Both the position numbers and the translations under genes were made by a program. From the NCBI GenBank assembly GCA_034769895.1, contig CM068367.1:314339986-314403985 (forward strand): a DNA stretch of 64,000 nt, written 5' to 3'. How positions within the stretch are numbered: the stretch's first letter is position 1; each line of letters starts with the position of its first letter. The stretch comes from Magicicada septendecula (lineage: Eukaryota > Arthropoda > Insecta > Hemiptera > Cicadidae). Shown here piece by piece: positions 13,101 through 27,497 of the stretch. A model generated the notes under the pieces. That model was not told the DNA's origin. It saw nothing but the letters and a program-made list of their open reading frames with translations, and searched no databases.

Positions 13101-13429
13101 TAGCAGTGGGTCGACATAACCAACATTAATTCAAGTTGGCAACACGTGTTCCCCCACTCACACGAGAATCAGTTACAAGCCAGACGGCGAAATATTCGAA
13201 TTTTCGATAACAAATCACCATACTATACAAATAAAAACTTTTAATTGTTTTCAAGAAAAATAATTTGGCGCCTACCCGGAATTACTAACAGTGCGAGAAG
13301 GGACAGGTAAGGCACGCAGGCTACCAGACGCTCCCGAACGACACAATTTACGTTCGATAAAACTAACAACTACACAAACGTTAAATAAATATTTTTTATC
13401 CACACGACAAACCTACTTTGTTTATAACA
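10197..13429 (+). repeat. Family 1 LTR, copy 2
   Basis: This 3233-base LTR is shared between the second and third units. It differs from copy 1 at few places by eye, one of them a four-base length difference near 13241. Left edge tentative, as for copy 1. Confidence 0.6.
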
Positions 13430-13503
13430 AAGTGGCGCACCAACTAGTGAGGCTAGAATTACGATAGAATATCTAGCGGCAGGTACGACAGAAGGTCAAC
13501 AAG

Positions 13504-15405
13504 ATGAAGAGAGCATCATCATTAAGGCGGACGAAGGAGGCCGAAAAGAAAGTTCGAGCGGAAGAGAAGGAAGTGACTTCGGTAGAAGACGCCGAACAAA
13601 TGTTACCTCCAATGGAACCAGTCAAACCTGTGCAGCCAGAAAATCAACCGGAGAAACCCGCACAACCGGAGGACGGGAGTTTACTGGGAATGATGAGAGT
13701 ACTGATGGAAGATATCAAAGGAGAATTAAATAAAACGAACAACAATATAACGTCATTAAATGAAAAATTGGACCAGAACAGGGAAGAAATCAATAAAAAT
13801 ATAGAGTCGTTAAAAGGTGATAACCAAAAACTTAGCCAGCAAATGGCCGAAAATAGTAAGACCATGGAAGAAAAAATGGACGAATTGAAGCAAGACAACC
13901 AGAAAAATATGGAGGTCTTAAACGAGAAGATAGCTGAGAATAATGAGCGGATTAATAAGAAGATCGAGGAGGAAATGTCCGAGATACACGGGAAATGGGA
14001 AGATACGAACCGTGAAATACAACAGACGAAGGAAGACTTCAGAGAACGGATGACCAACCTGGAAGAAGACAGCCAGATAGAATAACAGCCGCAACCGACC
14101 AAAATATAACACAGGTACGGACAGATTTTGGAGAGAAATGCCGGGAGATCGACATCGCCGTAAACGAAGTTCGCGGACAAGGTCAACAAAACAAAAACAG
14201 AATTGAAGAAATCCAGCAACGAGAGATTGCCAAAATCAGGGAGGAGCTGGAAGTAATTAACAACAGACCACCAGTAATGACACAGTACCAGCACATGGAC
14301 AACCGGGAAGTAATTAACTTCAAACAATACCGGCGAAACCCGATGGAAATCTTGGAGAGAGTGGACGAACAACTGGCCAAGACTCGGGAGAATAGATGGA
14401 CCATTATCCGAGGGTACCTGGACGAGTATTTTCGTGATATAAACGATAATTGGTGGACGGCCACGAGACATGATCTCACGAATTACGAAGAATTTAAAGA
14501 CGTGTTCAAAAGGAAATACTGGTCGGAAGCAACACAAAACATCGTGCGAGACAGTATATGTATGAGGCAGGTATGACGCCACCAGAGGGACGACTTTCAC
14601 GGCATATTTCCTGGGAAAGGTATGCCTAGCAAGGAATCTGGAGCCGAAAATCCCAGAAGAAAGTTTAGTGATGAAACTCGCCTTTCATTACGAAGAGGGT
14701 GTCTCCAGAGCGCGGCTGGGTAGCCAAATTAAGACCATCCAATCCATGGCAGCTCTACTAGAAGATTACGAAAGGGAGCGTTATTACCGTAGGAGCCGAC
14801 AGCGGGACGACAGGGGCGAAAACAAAAATTTTCAGAACAGCTACCAATATAACAACAATAACTACCGTCCTAATTATAACAACCGTAACAATGCGAATAA
14901 CCCGACTAATGAGTCGCATAATCGAACAAATAACAATCCGACCAGCCAACCAAATAACGGCTATAATAACAATAATAGGCCGAACAATCAGAATAATCAA
15001 TACAATCGACCAAATAATATACATCAACCCTATAGGCCGAACAACACCAGTTACAACCGGCCAAATTTCAACAGCAATATAAATGACAATAGAAATCGCA
15101 ACAACACAGATCGTAACTATCGTCAAGTGCATTATGTGAGGGCTGAAAGTGACGGTAGAAATAGATCATATTATCAAGGACGACGAAGTGCCGACCGAAA
15201 TGCGTACGGACACCGATACAGTGATCGTAATTACGGACGTGACACCAGAACCAACACGGGCCGGAGTCGAAGCCAAGAAGTGTACAGGCGTGACCGGTAC
15301 GAAGAGGATCACAACCAGCCTGAACCCCGACCGTCAACAAGCGGAAGTCCGCCAACAAATCAGCAAGACGATCGTAACAATCAGTCCGAGATGACGTTAA
15401 ACTAG
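13504..15405 (+). pseudogene. Family 1 gag region, copy 3
   Basis: Nearly identical to copy 2. The coiled-coil piece differs by a Val-to-Glu change within the heptad region (IESLKG here, IVSLKG in copy 2). Parts as in copy 2 at 13504-14085, 14277-14576 and 14668-15405. Confidence 0.65.
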
Positions 15406-15413
15406 GAGCGGCA

Positions 15414-16605
15414 GTGAAAAAACTACTTGTACCCTCACTGAACCATTCTATTCGGTTAAATCGCATCGTTACTCAAACCAACGGTGAACGCACAATTACA
15501 ATCGTGCGCAATAATTATCTGAAGAATATTATAGAGGAACTCCTCGAAGAAGGTAACAACCAATCTGATAGTAAACATAACGAAATTGCTTATATTTCAA
15601 CGCAAGTTAACGGAGTACCAGCACAAATTATGATAGACACTGGATCCAATATCTCATTAATCGACAGTATTGAGCTTCAGAAAATTCAAGAAGCAAGTAA
15701 GACAATTATACTTACGCTACCCATCAGCAACATTATCCTTGTAGGAGCGACCGGACGACAAAATAGAACCGTCCGAAAACAAGTGCAACTCGAACTGACA
15801 AGCAACGGACAAACCGTAACAATGACGTTCTTAGTAGCCAGTGGATTGCCATTCCGGATGCTAATTGGTTGCGATATGCTGCGCCAGTACTCAGCCATAA
15901 TTGACCTGAGCAAATACAAACTTATTTTGAAGAAGAATGACATACAATGGGTAGCTGAACTGACCAATAGTGAAGAAATACAGCCACATGAAACAATGTA
16001 CCATATCCAAAAGTACAGAAATACTGGAGAACATGTACTAAATAATGGGATTTATGACGAGACCGACAATGAAGAACTATGGCAAGAAAAACTCGAAGAA
16101 ATCAGAACTTTCCAGAGAGAGAAAATGAGCGCTCAATTAACAACTCAACAAGCTGAACAACTGATCGAAGTATATAAGCGTTACAAGCACGTATTTTCAA
16201 ATACACCTGGAAAGGTCAGAGATTATCAGTGCGAGATTCAATTCCGAGAGCCTGTCAACTTGATAAAAACATCTTACCCGATCACAATTTCCCAATGGCG
16301 AAGGATATCAATTCGATGAAGTTCAATTTCACAATAAAATATCAGAAAAGACTGACAAAATCAGAGAAAAATATAAGCAAATGCAACCGAAGCCCATACA
16401 ATATCAGATTGGAGAGCAAATATTACTCAAAAACAGAGGATTACAAAGCACCATGGAAGGGATAGCCAAGAAGCTATTGTTACTGTACACCGGACCCTAC
16501 ATAGTAAGCAAAGACAACCAAAATAATACATATGAGATCGTAGACCCAAGGACACAAAGAATAAAGGGGACATTTAACCAAACCTCTATGAAAAAATATT
16601 ATTAA
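15414..16605 (+). pseudogene. Family 1 pol remnant, copy 3
   Basis: Protease frame and integrase tail as in copy 2; the predicted pieces are identical in sequence. It shares with copy 2 the absence of the 36-base segment further downstream, so copies 2 and 3 are sister units. Confidence 0.65.
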
Positions 16606-17189
16606 AAAACGAGAAAAAACCATCCTGAAACCAATTAATAAATAACTATTGTTAGACAGTAAGAAAAATAAACAAAACAAATAATAAATAAAAAGATCAT
16701 GAATGCCATACCCACTAATAATATCGAATCACGAAGAGCTAGAGAGTGTAAATAAAAGAAAAAGAATATAATTTGAAATAATGTATTGTATAAACTAAAT
16801 AATAATGATGTGAAGAATCCTACAAATGATATTTATTTAATAGTCGCACTAAGACTACTCGTATAATTTTATTAATGATTGACTGTAGATAAGTCCAGCA
16901 ATCAAATGTGTATTTTACGGCTGAGCAATGGAGTCAAAAGTACCCCTCCGATCCGATTCAATATAATGATAGGGAAAAATGTTAGGGAATTAGATATCAA
17001 AGGGATAAGAACATTAAAATAAAATACGATACAAAGATCAAGAAGTATATGGACACTCAAAAATAAAAAGAACCTATTGCTCTAAAATAACCAGTGATTG
17101 AGAAAGTAAAATGAAATAATGATTGATAATTCCAATCAAAAAACTGAACGATATTTGTTGAAATAATCAATTTTAGTGGCAGGGCAATA

Positions 17190-20100
17190 TGTAATGGTAC
17201 ATATCTTCACCTAACCATAATGAAGAAAACATGACCAGATAAATTATTTAGTCATTAACACTAGAATAAAAAGGGATGAATTAGAATAGAAGAATGGGTG
17301 AATCAGAATAATAAAACGATCAGACATATCAAGGTAGTCAGAACAGTAACTTATATTAATAAAGTAATAACAAACAACCAAACCAAAATGGTAAATACAG
17401 AAATAAGACGATTTAACCTGAATAGCCCAATAGATGGTAAGTGAGAGAGTAGAGCTAGCCCCAAAGGACCGAGAATAACAAATGATGACAACTGCAAATA
17501 GACTAGGAATAGCCACCGCACCAACATAAGTGTAAATAAGAAGAATAGAGACTAACAGACAATTAACATGGAAGTGTAATGATACAATCAGCCACAATAA
17601 TAAGGAAGTGACGTATAGTGTATGACAAAAGAAAGTGAACTAAGAAGAGATACAAAACTTGTATTAAACCAAAGAAATAGACTCACTAATGAAAATTGTA
17701 TATAATATTAATAATTGTAAGAACAGACAAGTTAGAGATACTAATCACTGAGTACTTAATATATAGAAGGGCACAATAACCCAAACTAGATAGAGTAAAC
17801 TATGACAAATCACATTAACATAATACTAACATATCAGTGATACAATAAAACACGATAGAATGAGAGTAGTAAATTGTAATGATGGTGAACATTTTCTAAA
17901 TAGATGTAAGAAAGAGAATTTTTTAGTAAGCAATACAGTAATATTAACCCACCAGTAACACTAAAAGAAGTTTGAGTGTAAGGTCTTAGTGAATACCCCA
18001 AAGTGAGAATAAACCCCCATTAAAAAGTGATAAAAAACGCTGATAAAGCAGTGTCTAAGTTTATAAGTGAATAAACTAAATTATAAGTGATAAGTTATGT
18101 GTGTTAATTAATATTGTAGGCCTAAGGGACAATTCATAGTTTTAGGAAAGTTAAGAAACATAGACTATTAGTGTTAAATCACCAGATAGAGAGTTTCTAT
18201 AAAATTGAATTATAAAAACAATCAATAATCATTATATGATTTTGTAAAAGATAGTAAAATAGGATAAGGTTACATAATTAATGACACAAGGTCAAATAAG
18301 TTTAGTGGTAAGAATTTTCTATTACAGTCTAAAAGATAATCAATGTTTATATGTTTGTTTTCTTTTGATGACACTAAAATAATTATTACTCACTGAAGAG
18401 TATGAGTGGATAATATGTTTCAAATAAGTATGTGTTAAATGAATAAGAATTATGTTTTAATTACTAAGGTTTATATTCCAAATAATTATGTTTAAAGGAT
18501 AAGAATTATAGCTATGGGAATTGTTAAAACCATTAGATGTTACGTTATAAGAAATAAGATTTTAAAACCAACAGGAACCAGTAAACAAGAAACAAACCAT
18601 ACATTCAAATACAATGACACTAAAAATGAGTTATGACAATAGACAAATTAATATAGGGAAACAATAAAATTACACATTATGACAAGAACCGACTTAAACA
18701 TTGAACAAGTGAACAGAATGTTGTATTCAAACAATCAGGACCCATTACAAGGAGAATAAAATGTAATATCAGTAATTAAAGAAAAATAATCAATTGCTGT
18801 TTAAGCCTATGCAAATTCCCAACTGTCAACAACAAAAAACTTCAATTTTATAGAATTAAACACTGACATTAGGAAGACTAAACCACATAAACTATGAAAT
18901 ACAAATAGACAATCATGTTAAGACAGAAATATTATGATAATGATGTAAATTAAGAAAACAGTATAATTAAATAAAATTAACAAAACTGTCAAAATGTTGA
19001 TACCTAAGTGAACACTATAATATTGGATGTCAAATTAATCCTTGAGCCAAAATATGAACAGTGGTGATAATATTTACTACTAAAAAGGGAGTACTGAAGA
19101 TTAATTACATTTAGAAGATCTGTAACCAGTTTAAATAAAAATTCAAATACCCTAACAATACTCTTTAGCCAATTTCAGCCAATCAAAAACTTTGAGTAAC
19201 CATGACAACAACCGAATATTGACTAATTTCAGTTAGGAACAATACTTCATGTAGTGACGCTAAACTGGAGAGACGCCACGCCGTGAAGGGCCCAAATTTT
19301 CATTAGAAAAACAGTATAAGTGCCCACAATTTTGAGAAGGAGTAGCAGTACAACAGATGAGAGGCCATTACAACTAATTTACACCAAGGACCAGCTCGGA
19401 ATTAATCCAGACGACCGGAAAATACCTGTAGTTCGACTCGAAGAAGATGACAACCAATTTTGAGCCCAAGATCAGAAGTAGGAAGAATCCACATTGACAC
19501 ATTACTTCACATGGACGACTGACAATACCCATCATATCTACTAACGTTGAGTATTGCTGAAGTTATTTGATTATTATTATAAAACAAATTCTCTTTCAAA
19601 AATTCTAACTATAAAATAAAACTCTCACTATCACTGAATATATTTTCAAGGATTAATAGAATAAAGAAATAACTTTGTAAACATTGAATGAACACATGAT
19701 AACCTATGTTACACAACGACACTGTCACACTTCAACACCACAATATTTAATTTATAGTAAACCTTGTGTAATTTTAATGATCACAAACTTTTAATGATAT
19801 GTCCTAATTTTGTTATCTTGTTATGTAAACCTCTGTTTCGTACTTAAAAGAACCCAACTGGCAGATTTATTTTGTAAAATAATAACCAGAGTCAATTGTA
19901 AACATTGCACTGCCAACCTAGCGCTCCGCAGAGCGAGAGATTATATTGCCGAGGCTAAAATTTTATTATAACAGTTATTATTTTTATGAAGCGTTAACGA
20001 TAATTAACAAGAAAAAGCCTAATAAAAAAGTGCGTGCTGATAACAAACTGTCCAGTATTTATTTGTAGAAAATATTATGTATGTTTTGTTTACTAGCAGT

Positions 20101-20422
20101 GGGTCGACATAACCAACATTAATTCAAGTTGGCAACACGTGTTCCCCCACTCACACGAGAATCAGTTACAAGCCAGACGGCGAAATATTCGAATTTTCGA
20201 TAACAAATCACCATACTATACAAATAAAAACTTTTAATTGTTTTCAAGAAAAATAATTTGGCGCCTACCCGGAATTACTAACAGTGCGAGAAGGGACAGG
20301 TAAGGCACGCAGGCTACCAGACGCTCCCGAACGACACAATTTACGTTCGATAAAACTAACAACTACACAAACGTTAAATAAATATTTTTTATCCACACGA
20401 CAAACCTACTTTGTTTATAACA
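17190..20422 (+). repeat. Family 1 LTR, copy 3
   Basis: Same length (3233) and near-identical sequence to copy 2. It is shared between the third and fourth internal regions. Confidence 0.6.
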
Positions 20423-20496
20423 AAGTGGCGCACCAACTAGTGAGGCTAGAATTACGATAGAATATCTAGCGGCAGGTACGACAGAAGGTCAACAAG

Positions 20497-22398
20497 ATGA
20501 AGAGAGCATCATCATTAAGGCGGACGAAGGAGGCCGAAAAGAAAGTTCGAGCGGAAGAGAAGGAAGTGACTTCGGTAGAAGACGCCGAACAAATGTTACC
20601 TCCAATGGAACCAGTCAAACCTGTGCAGCCAGAAAATCAACCGGAGAAACCCGCACAACCGGAGGACGGGAGTTTACTGGGAATGATGAGAGTACTGATG
20701 GAAGATATCAAAGGAGAATTAAATAAAACGAACAACAATATAACGTCATTAAATGAAAAATTGGACCAGAACAGGGAAGAAATCAATAAAAATATAGAGT
20801 CGTTAAAAGGTGATAACCAAAAACTTAGCCAGCAAATGGCCGAAAATAGTAAGACCATGGAAGAAAAAATGGACGAATTGAAGCAAGACAACCAGAAAAA
20901 TATGGAGGTCTTAAACGAGAAGATAGCTGAGAATAATGAGCGGATTAATAAGAAGATCGAGGAGGAAATGTCCGAGATACACGGGAAATGGGAAGATACG
21001 AACCGTGAAATACAACAGACGAAGGAAGACTTCAGAGAACGGATGACCAACCTGGAAGAAGACAGCCAGATAGAATAACAGCCGCAACCGACCAAAATAT
21101 AACACAGGTACGGACAGATTTTGGAGAGAAATGCCGGGAGATCGACATCGCCGTAAACGAAGTTCGCGGACAAGGTCAACAAAACAAAAACAGAATTGAA
21201 GAAATCCAGCAACGAGAGATTGCCAAAATCAGGGAGGAGCTGGAAGTAATTAACAACAGACCGCCAGTAATGACACAGTACCAGCACATGGACAACCGGG
21301 AAGTAATTAACTTCAAACAATACCGGCGAAACCCGATGGAAATCTTGGAGAGAGTGGACGAACAACTGGCCAAGACTCGGGAGAATAGATGGACCATTAT
21401 CCGAGGGTACCTGGACGAGTATTTTCGTGATATAAACGATAATTGGTGGACGGCCACGAGACATGATCTCACGAATTACGAAGAATTTAAAGACGTGTTC
21501 AAAAGGAAATACTGGTCGGAAGCAACACAAAACATCGTGCGAGACAGTATATGTATGAGGCAGGTATGACGCCACCAGAGGGACGACTTTCACGGCATAT
21601 TTCCTGGGAAAGGTATGCCTAGCAAGGAATCTGGAGCCGAAAATCCCAGAAGAAAGTTTAGTGATGAAACTCGCCTTTCATTACGAAGAGGGTGTCTCCA
21701 GAGCGCGGCTGGGTAGCCAAATTAAGACCATCCAATCCATGGCAGCTCTACTAGAAGATTACGAAAGGGAGCGTTATTACCGTAGGAGCCGACAGCGGGA
21801 CGACAGGGGCGAAAACAAAAATTTTCAGAACAGCTACCAATATAACAACAATAACTACCGTCCTAATTATAACAACCGTAACAATGCGAATAACCCGACT
21901 AATGAGTCGCATAATCGAACAAATAACAATCCGACCAGCCAACCAAATAACGGCTATAATAACAATAATAGGCCGAACAATCAGAATAATCAATACAATC
22001 GACCAAATAATATACATCAACCCTATAGGCCGAACAACACCAGTTACAACCGGCCAAATATCAACAGCAATATAAATGACAATAGAAATCGCAACAACAC
22101 AGATCGTAACTATCGTCAAGTGCATTATGTGAGGGCTGAAAGTGACGGTAGAAATAGATCATATTATCAAGGACGACGAAGTGCCGACCGAAATGCGTAC
22201 GGACACCGATACAGTGATCGTAATTACGGACGTGACACCAGAACCAACACGGGCCGGAGTCGAAGCCAAGAAGTGTACAGGCGTGACCGGTACGAAGAGG
22301 ATCACAACCAGCCTGAACCCCGACCGTCAACAAGCGGAAGTCCGCCAACAAATCAGCAAGACGATCGTAACAATCAGTCCGAGATGACGTTAAACTAG
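20497..22398 (+). pseudogene. Family 1 gag region, copy 4
   Basis: Coiled-coil piece as in copy 3. The Asn-rich piece has one Phe-to-Ile difference (RPNINSN). Because this unit's gag start matches copy 3 while its 3' tract matches copy 1, it may be a mosaic. Confidence 0.65.
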
Positions 22399-22406
22399 GA
22401 GCGGCA

Positions 22407-23598
22407 GTGAAAAAACTACTTGTACCCTCACTGAACCATTCTATTCGGTTAAATCGCATCGTTACTCAAACCAACGGTGAACGCACAATTACAATCGTGC
22501 GCAATAATTATCTGAAGAATATTATAGAGGAACTCCTCGAAGAAGGTAACAACCAATCTGATAGTAAACATAACGAAATTGCTTATATTTCAACGCAAGT
22601 TAACGGAGTACCAGCACAAATTATGATAGACACTGGATCCAATATCTCATTAATCGACAGTATTGAGCTTCAGAAAATTCAAGAAGCAAGTAAGACAATT
22701 ATACTTACGCTACCCATCAGCAACATTGTCCTTGTAGGAGCGACCGGACGACAAAATAGAACCGTCCGAAAACAAGTGCAACTCGAACTGACAAGCAACG
22801 GACAAACCGTAACAATGACGTTCTTAGTAGCCAGTGGATTGCCATTCCGGATGCTAATTGGTTGCGATATGCTGCGCCAGTACTCAGCCATAATTGACCT
22901 GAGCAAATAAAAACTTATTTTGAAGAAGAATGACATACAATGGGTAGCTGAACTGACCAATAGTGAAGAAATACAGCCACATGAAACAATGTACCATATC
23001 CAAAAGTACAGAAATACTGGAGAACATGTACTAAATAATGGGATTTATGACGAGACCGACAATGAAGAACTATGGCAAGAAAAACTCGAAGAAATCAGAA
23101 CTTTCCAGAGAGAGAAAACGAGCGCTCAATTAACAACTCAACAAGCTGAACAACTGATCGAAGTATATAAGCGTTACAAGCACGTATTTTCAAATACACC
23201 TGGAAAGGTCAGAGATTATCAGTGCGAGATTCAATTCCGAGAGCCTGTCAACTTGATAAAAACATCTTACCCGATCACAATTTCCCAATGGCGAAGGATA
23301 TCAATTCGATGAAGTTCAATTTCACAATAAAATATCAGAAAAGACTGACAAAATCAGAGAAAAATATAAGCAAATGCAACCGAAGCCCATACAATATCAG
23401 ATTGGAGAGCAAATATTACTCAAAAACAGAGGATTACAAAGCACCATGGAAGGGATAGCCAAGAAGCTATTGTTACTGTACACAGGACCCTACATAGTAA
23501 GCAAAGACAACCAAAATAATACATATGAGATCGTAGACCCAAGGACACAAAGAATAAAGGGGACATTTAACCAAACCTCTATGAAAAAATATTATTAA
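22407..23598 (+). pseudogene. Family 1 pol remnant, copy 4
   Basis: Protease and integrase tail as in copy 1, whose subtype it shares, including one more interruption than copies 2 and 3. Broken. Confidence 0.65.
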
Positions 23599-24218
23599 AA
23601 AACGAGAAAAAACCATCCTGAAACCAATTAATAAATAACTAGTGTTAGACAGTAAGAAAAATAAACAAAACAAATAATAAATAAAAAGATCATGTATGCC
23701 ATACCCACTAATAATATCGAATCACGAAGAGCTAGAGAGTGTAAATAAAAGAAAAAGAATATAATTTGAAATAATGTATTGTATAAACTAAATAATAATG
23801 ATGTGAAGAATCCTACAAATGATATTTATTTAATAGTCGCACTAAGACTACTCGTATAATTTTATTAATGATTGACTGTAGATAAGTCCAGCAATCAAAT
23901 GTGTATTTTACGGCTGAGCAATGGAGTCAAAAGTACCCCTCCGATCCGATTCAATATAATGATAGGGAAATATAGTTGTCTTGATTGTAGTAAAGTGATA
24001 GGGAAAAATGTTAGGGAATTAGATATCAAAGGGATAAGAACATTAAAATAAAATACGATACAAAGATCAAGAAGTATATGGACACTCAAAAATAAAAAGA
24101 ACCTATTGCTCTAAAATAACCAGTGATTGAGAAAGTAAAATGAAATAATGATTGATAATTCCAATCAAAAAACTGAACGATATTTGTTGAAATAATCAAT
24201 TTTAGTGGCAGGGCAATA

Positions 24219-27200
24219 TGTAATGGTACATATCTTCACCTAACCATAATGAAGAAAACATGACCAGATAAATTATTTAGTCATTAACACTAGAATAAAA
24301 AGGGATGAATTAGAATAGAAGAATGGGTGAATCAGAATAATAAAACGATCAGACATATCAAGGTAGTCAGAACAGTAACTTATATTAATAAAGTAATAAC
24401 AAACAACCAAACCAAAATGGTAAATACAGAAATAAGACGATTTAACCTGAATAGCCCAATAGATGGTAAGTGAGAGAGTAGAGCTAGCCCCAAAGGACCG
24501 AGAATAACAAATGATGACAACTGCAAATAGACTAGGAATAGCCACCGCACCAACATAAGTGTAAATAAGAAGAATAGAGACTAACAGACAATTAACATGG
24601 AAGTGTAATGATACAATCAGCCACAATAATAAGGAAGTGACGTATAGTGTATGACAAAAGAAAGTGAACTAAGAAGAGATACAAAACTTGTATTAAACCA
24701 AAGAAATAGACTCACTAATGAAAATTGTATATAATATTAATAATTGTAAGAACAGACAAGTTAGAGATACTAATCACTGAGTACTTAATATATAGAAGGG
24801 CACAATAACCCAAACTAGATAGAGTAAACTATGACAAATCACATTAACATAATACTAACATATCAGTGATACAATAAAACACGATAGAATGAGAGTAGTA
24901 AATTGTAATGATGGTGAACATTTTCTAAATAGATGTAAGAAAGAGAATTTTTTAGTAAGCAATACAGTAATATTAACCCACCAGTAACACTAAAAGAAGT
25001 TTGAGTGTAAGGTCTTAGTGAATACCCCAAAGTGAGAATAAACCCCCATTAAAAAGTGATAAAAAACGCTGATAAAGCAGTGTCTAAGTTTATAAGTGAA
25101 TAAACTAAATTATAAGTGATAAGTTATGTGTGTTAATTAATATTGTAGGCCTAAGGGACAATTCATAGTTTTAGGAAAGTTAAGAAACATAGACTATTAG
25201 TGTTAAATCACCAGATAGAGAGTTTCTATAAAATTGAATTATAAAAACAATCAATAATCATTATATGATTTTGTAAAAGATAGTAAAATAGGATAAGGTT
25301 ACATAATTAATGACACAAGGTCAAATAAGTTTAGTGGTAAGAATTTTCTATTACAGTCTAAAAGATAATCAATGTTTATATGTTTGTTTTCTTTTGATGA
25401 CACTAAAATAATTATTACTCACTGAAGAGTATGAGTGGATAATATGTTTCAAATAAGTATGTGTTAAATGAATAAGAATTATGTTTTAATTACTAAGGTT
25501 TATATTCCAAATAATTATGTTTAAAGGATAAGAATTATAGCTATGGGAATTGTTAAAACCATTAGATGTTACGTTATAAGAAATAAGATTTTAAAACCAA
25601 CAGGAACCAGTAAACAAGAAACAAACCATACATTCAAATACAATGACACTAAAAATGAGTTATGACAATAGACAAATTAATATAGGGAAACAATAAAATT
25701 ACACATTATGACAAGAACCGACTTAAACATTGAACAAGTGAACAGAATGTTGTATTCAAACAATCAGGACCCATTACAAGGAGAATAAAATGTAATATCA
25801 GTAATTAAAGAAAAATAATCAATTGCTGTTTAAGCCTATGCAAATTCCCAACTGTCAACAACAAAAAACTTCAATTTTATAGAATTAAACACTGACATTA
25901 GGAAGACTAAACCACATAAACTATGAAATACAAATAGACAATCATGTTAAGACAGAAATATTATGATAATGATGTAAATTAAGAAAACAGTATAATTAAA
26001 TAAAATTAACAAAACTGTCAAAATGTTGATACCTAAGTGAACACTATAATATTGGATGTCAAATTAATCCTTGAGCCAAAATATGAACAGTGGTGATAAT
26101 ATTTACTACTAAAAAGGGAGTACTGAAGATTAATTACATTTAGAAGATCTGTAACCAGTTTAAATAAAAATTCAAATACCCTAACAATACTCTTTAGCCA
26201 ATTTCAGCCAATCAAAAACTTTGAGTAACCATGACAACAACCGAATATTGACTAATTTCAGTTAGGAACAATACTTCATGTAGTGACGCTAAACTGGAGA
26301 GACGCCACGCCGTGAAGGGCCCAAATTTTCATTAGAAAAACAGTATAAGTGCCCACAATTTTGAGAAGGAGTAGCAGTACAACAGATGAGAGGCCATTAC
26401 AACTAATTTACACCAAGGACCAGCTCGGAATTAATCCAGACGACCGGAAAATACCTGTAGTTCGACTCGAAGAAGATGACAACCAATTTTGAGCCCAAGA
26501 TCAGAAGTAGGAAGAATCCACATTGACACATTACTTCACATGGACGACTGACAATACCCATCATATCTACTAACGTTGAGTATTGCTGAAGTTATTTGAT
26601 TATTATTATAAAACAAATTCTCTTTCAAAAATTCTAACTATAAAATAAAACTCTCACTATCACTGAATATATTTTCAAGGATTAATAGAATAAAGAAATA
26701 ACTTTGTAAACATTGAATGAACACATGATAACCTATGTTACACAACGACACTGTCACACTTCAACACCACAATATTTAATTTATAGTAAACCTTGTGTAA
26801 TTTTAATGATCACAAACTTTTAATGATATGTCCTAATTTTGTTATCTTGTTATGTAAACCTCTGTTTCGTACTTAAAAGAACCCAACTGGCAGATTTATT
26901 TTGTAAAATAATAACCAGAGTCAATTGTAAACATTGCACTGCCAACCTAGCGCTCCGCAGAGCGAGAGATTATATTGCCGAGGCTAAAATTTTATTATAA
27001 CAGTTATTATTTTTATGAAGCGTTAACGATAATTAACAAGAAAAAGCCTAATAAAAAAGTGCGTGCTGATAACAAACTGTCCAGTATTTATTTGTAGAAA
27101 ATATTATGTATGTTTTGTTTACTAGCAGTGGGTCGACATAACCAACATTAATTCAAGTTGGCAACACGTGTTCCCCCACTCACACGAGAATCAGTTACAA

Positions 27201-27451
27201 GCCAGACGGCGAAATATTCGAATTTTCGATAACAAATCACCATACTATACAAATAAAAACTTTTAATTGTTTTCAAGAAAAATAATTTGGCGCCTACCCG
27301 GAATTACTAACAGTGCGAGAAGGGACAGGTAAGGCACGCAGGCTACCAGACGCTCCCGAACGACACAATTTACGTTCGATAAAACTAACAACTACACAAA
27401 CGTTAAATAAATATTTTTTATCCACACGACAAACCTACTTTGTTTATAACA
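24219..27451 (+). repeat. Family 1 LTR, copy 4 (right end of array)
   Basis: Matches the other family 1 LTRs up to ...TTTATAACA at 27451 (one further A is shared by chance), then leaves them: the primer-binding site and gag leader do not follow. This break defines the right end of the array and of the LTR. Confidence 0.65.
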
Positions 27452-27497
27452 ATATATTATACATCGCCAAATCCAGATCATATTTGATATCTATAAG

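Larger units (their letters stand above)
1..27451 (+). mobile_element. Family 1: head-to-tail array of Ty3/gypsy-like LTR retrotransposon units (fossil, non-autonomous)
   Basis: Four internal regions alternate with four LTRs in the same orientation. Equivalent points lie at 259, 7284, 14277 and 21270, giving periods of 7025, 6993 and 6993. The first unit is cut by the window start. Adjacent copies share one LTR instead of having two each. Parts seen in each unit are a coiled-coil gag N-terminus, a capsid-like segment, an Asn-rich basic segment, an aspartic protease and an integrase C-terminal tail. Reverse transcriptase, RNase H and integrase core are not recognisable in any unit, so the elements are broken; coding sequence lies in about four or five open pieces per unit. 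Copies differ at few sites, so amplification was recent or the copies have been homogenised. Such an array fits unequal exchange between LTRs. Repeat-graph looping in the assembly is the main alternative. Confidence 0.85.
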
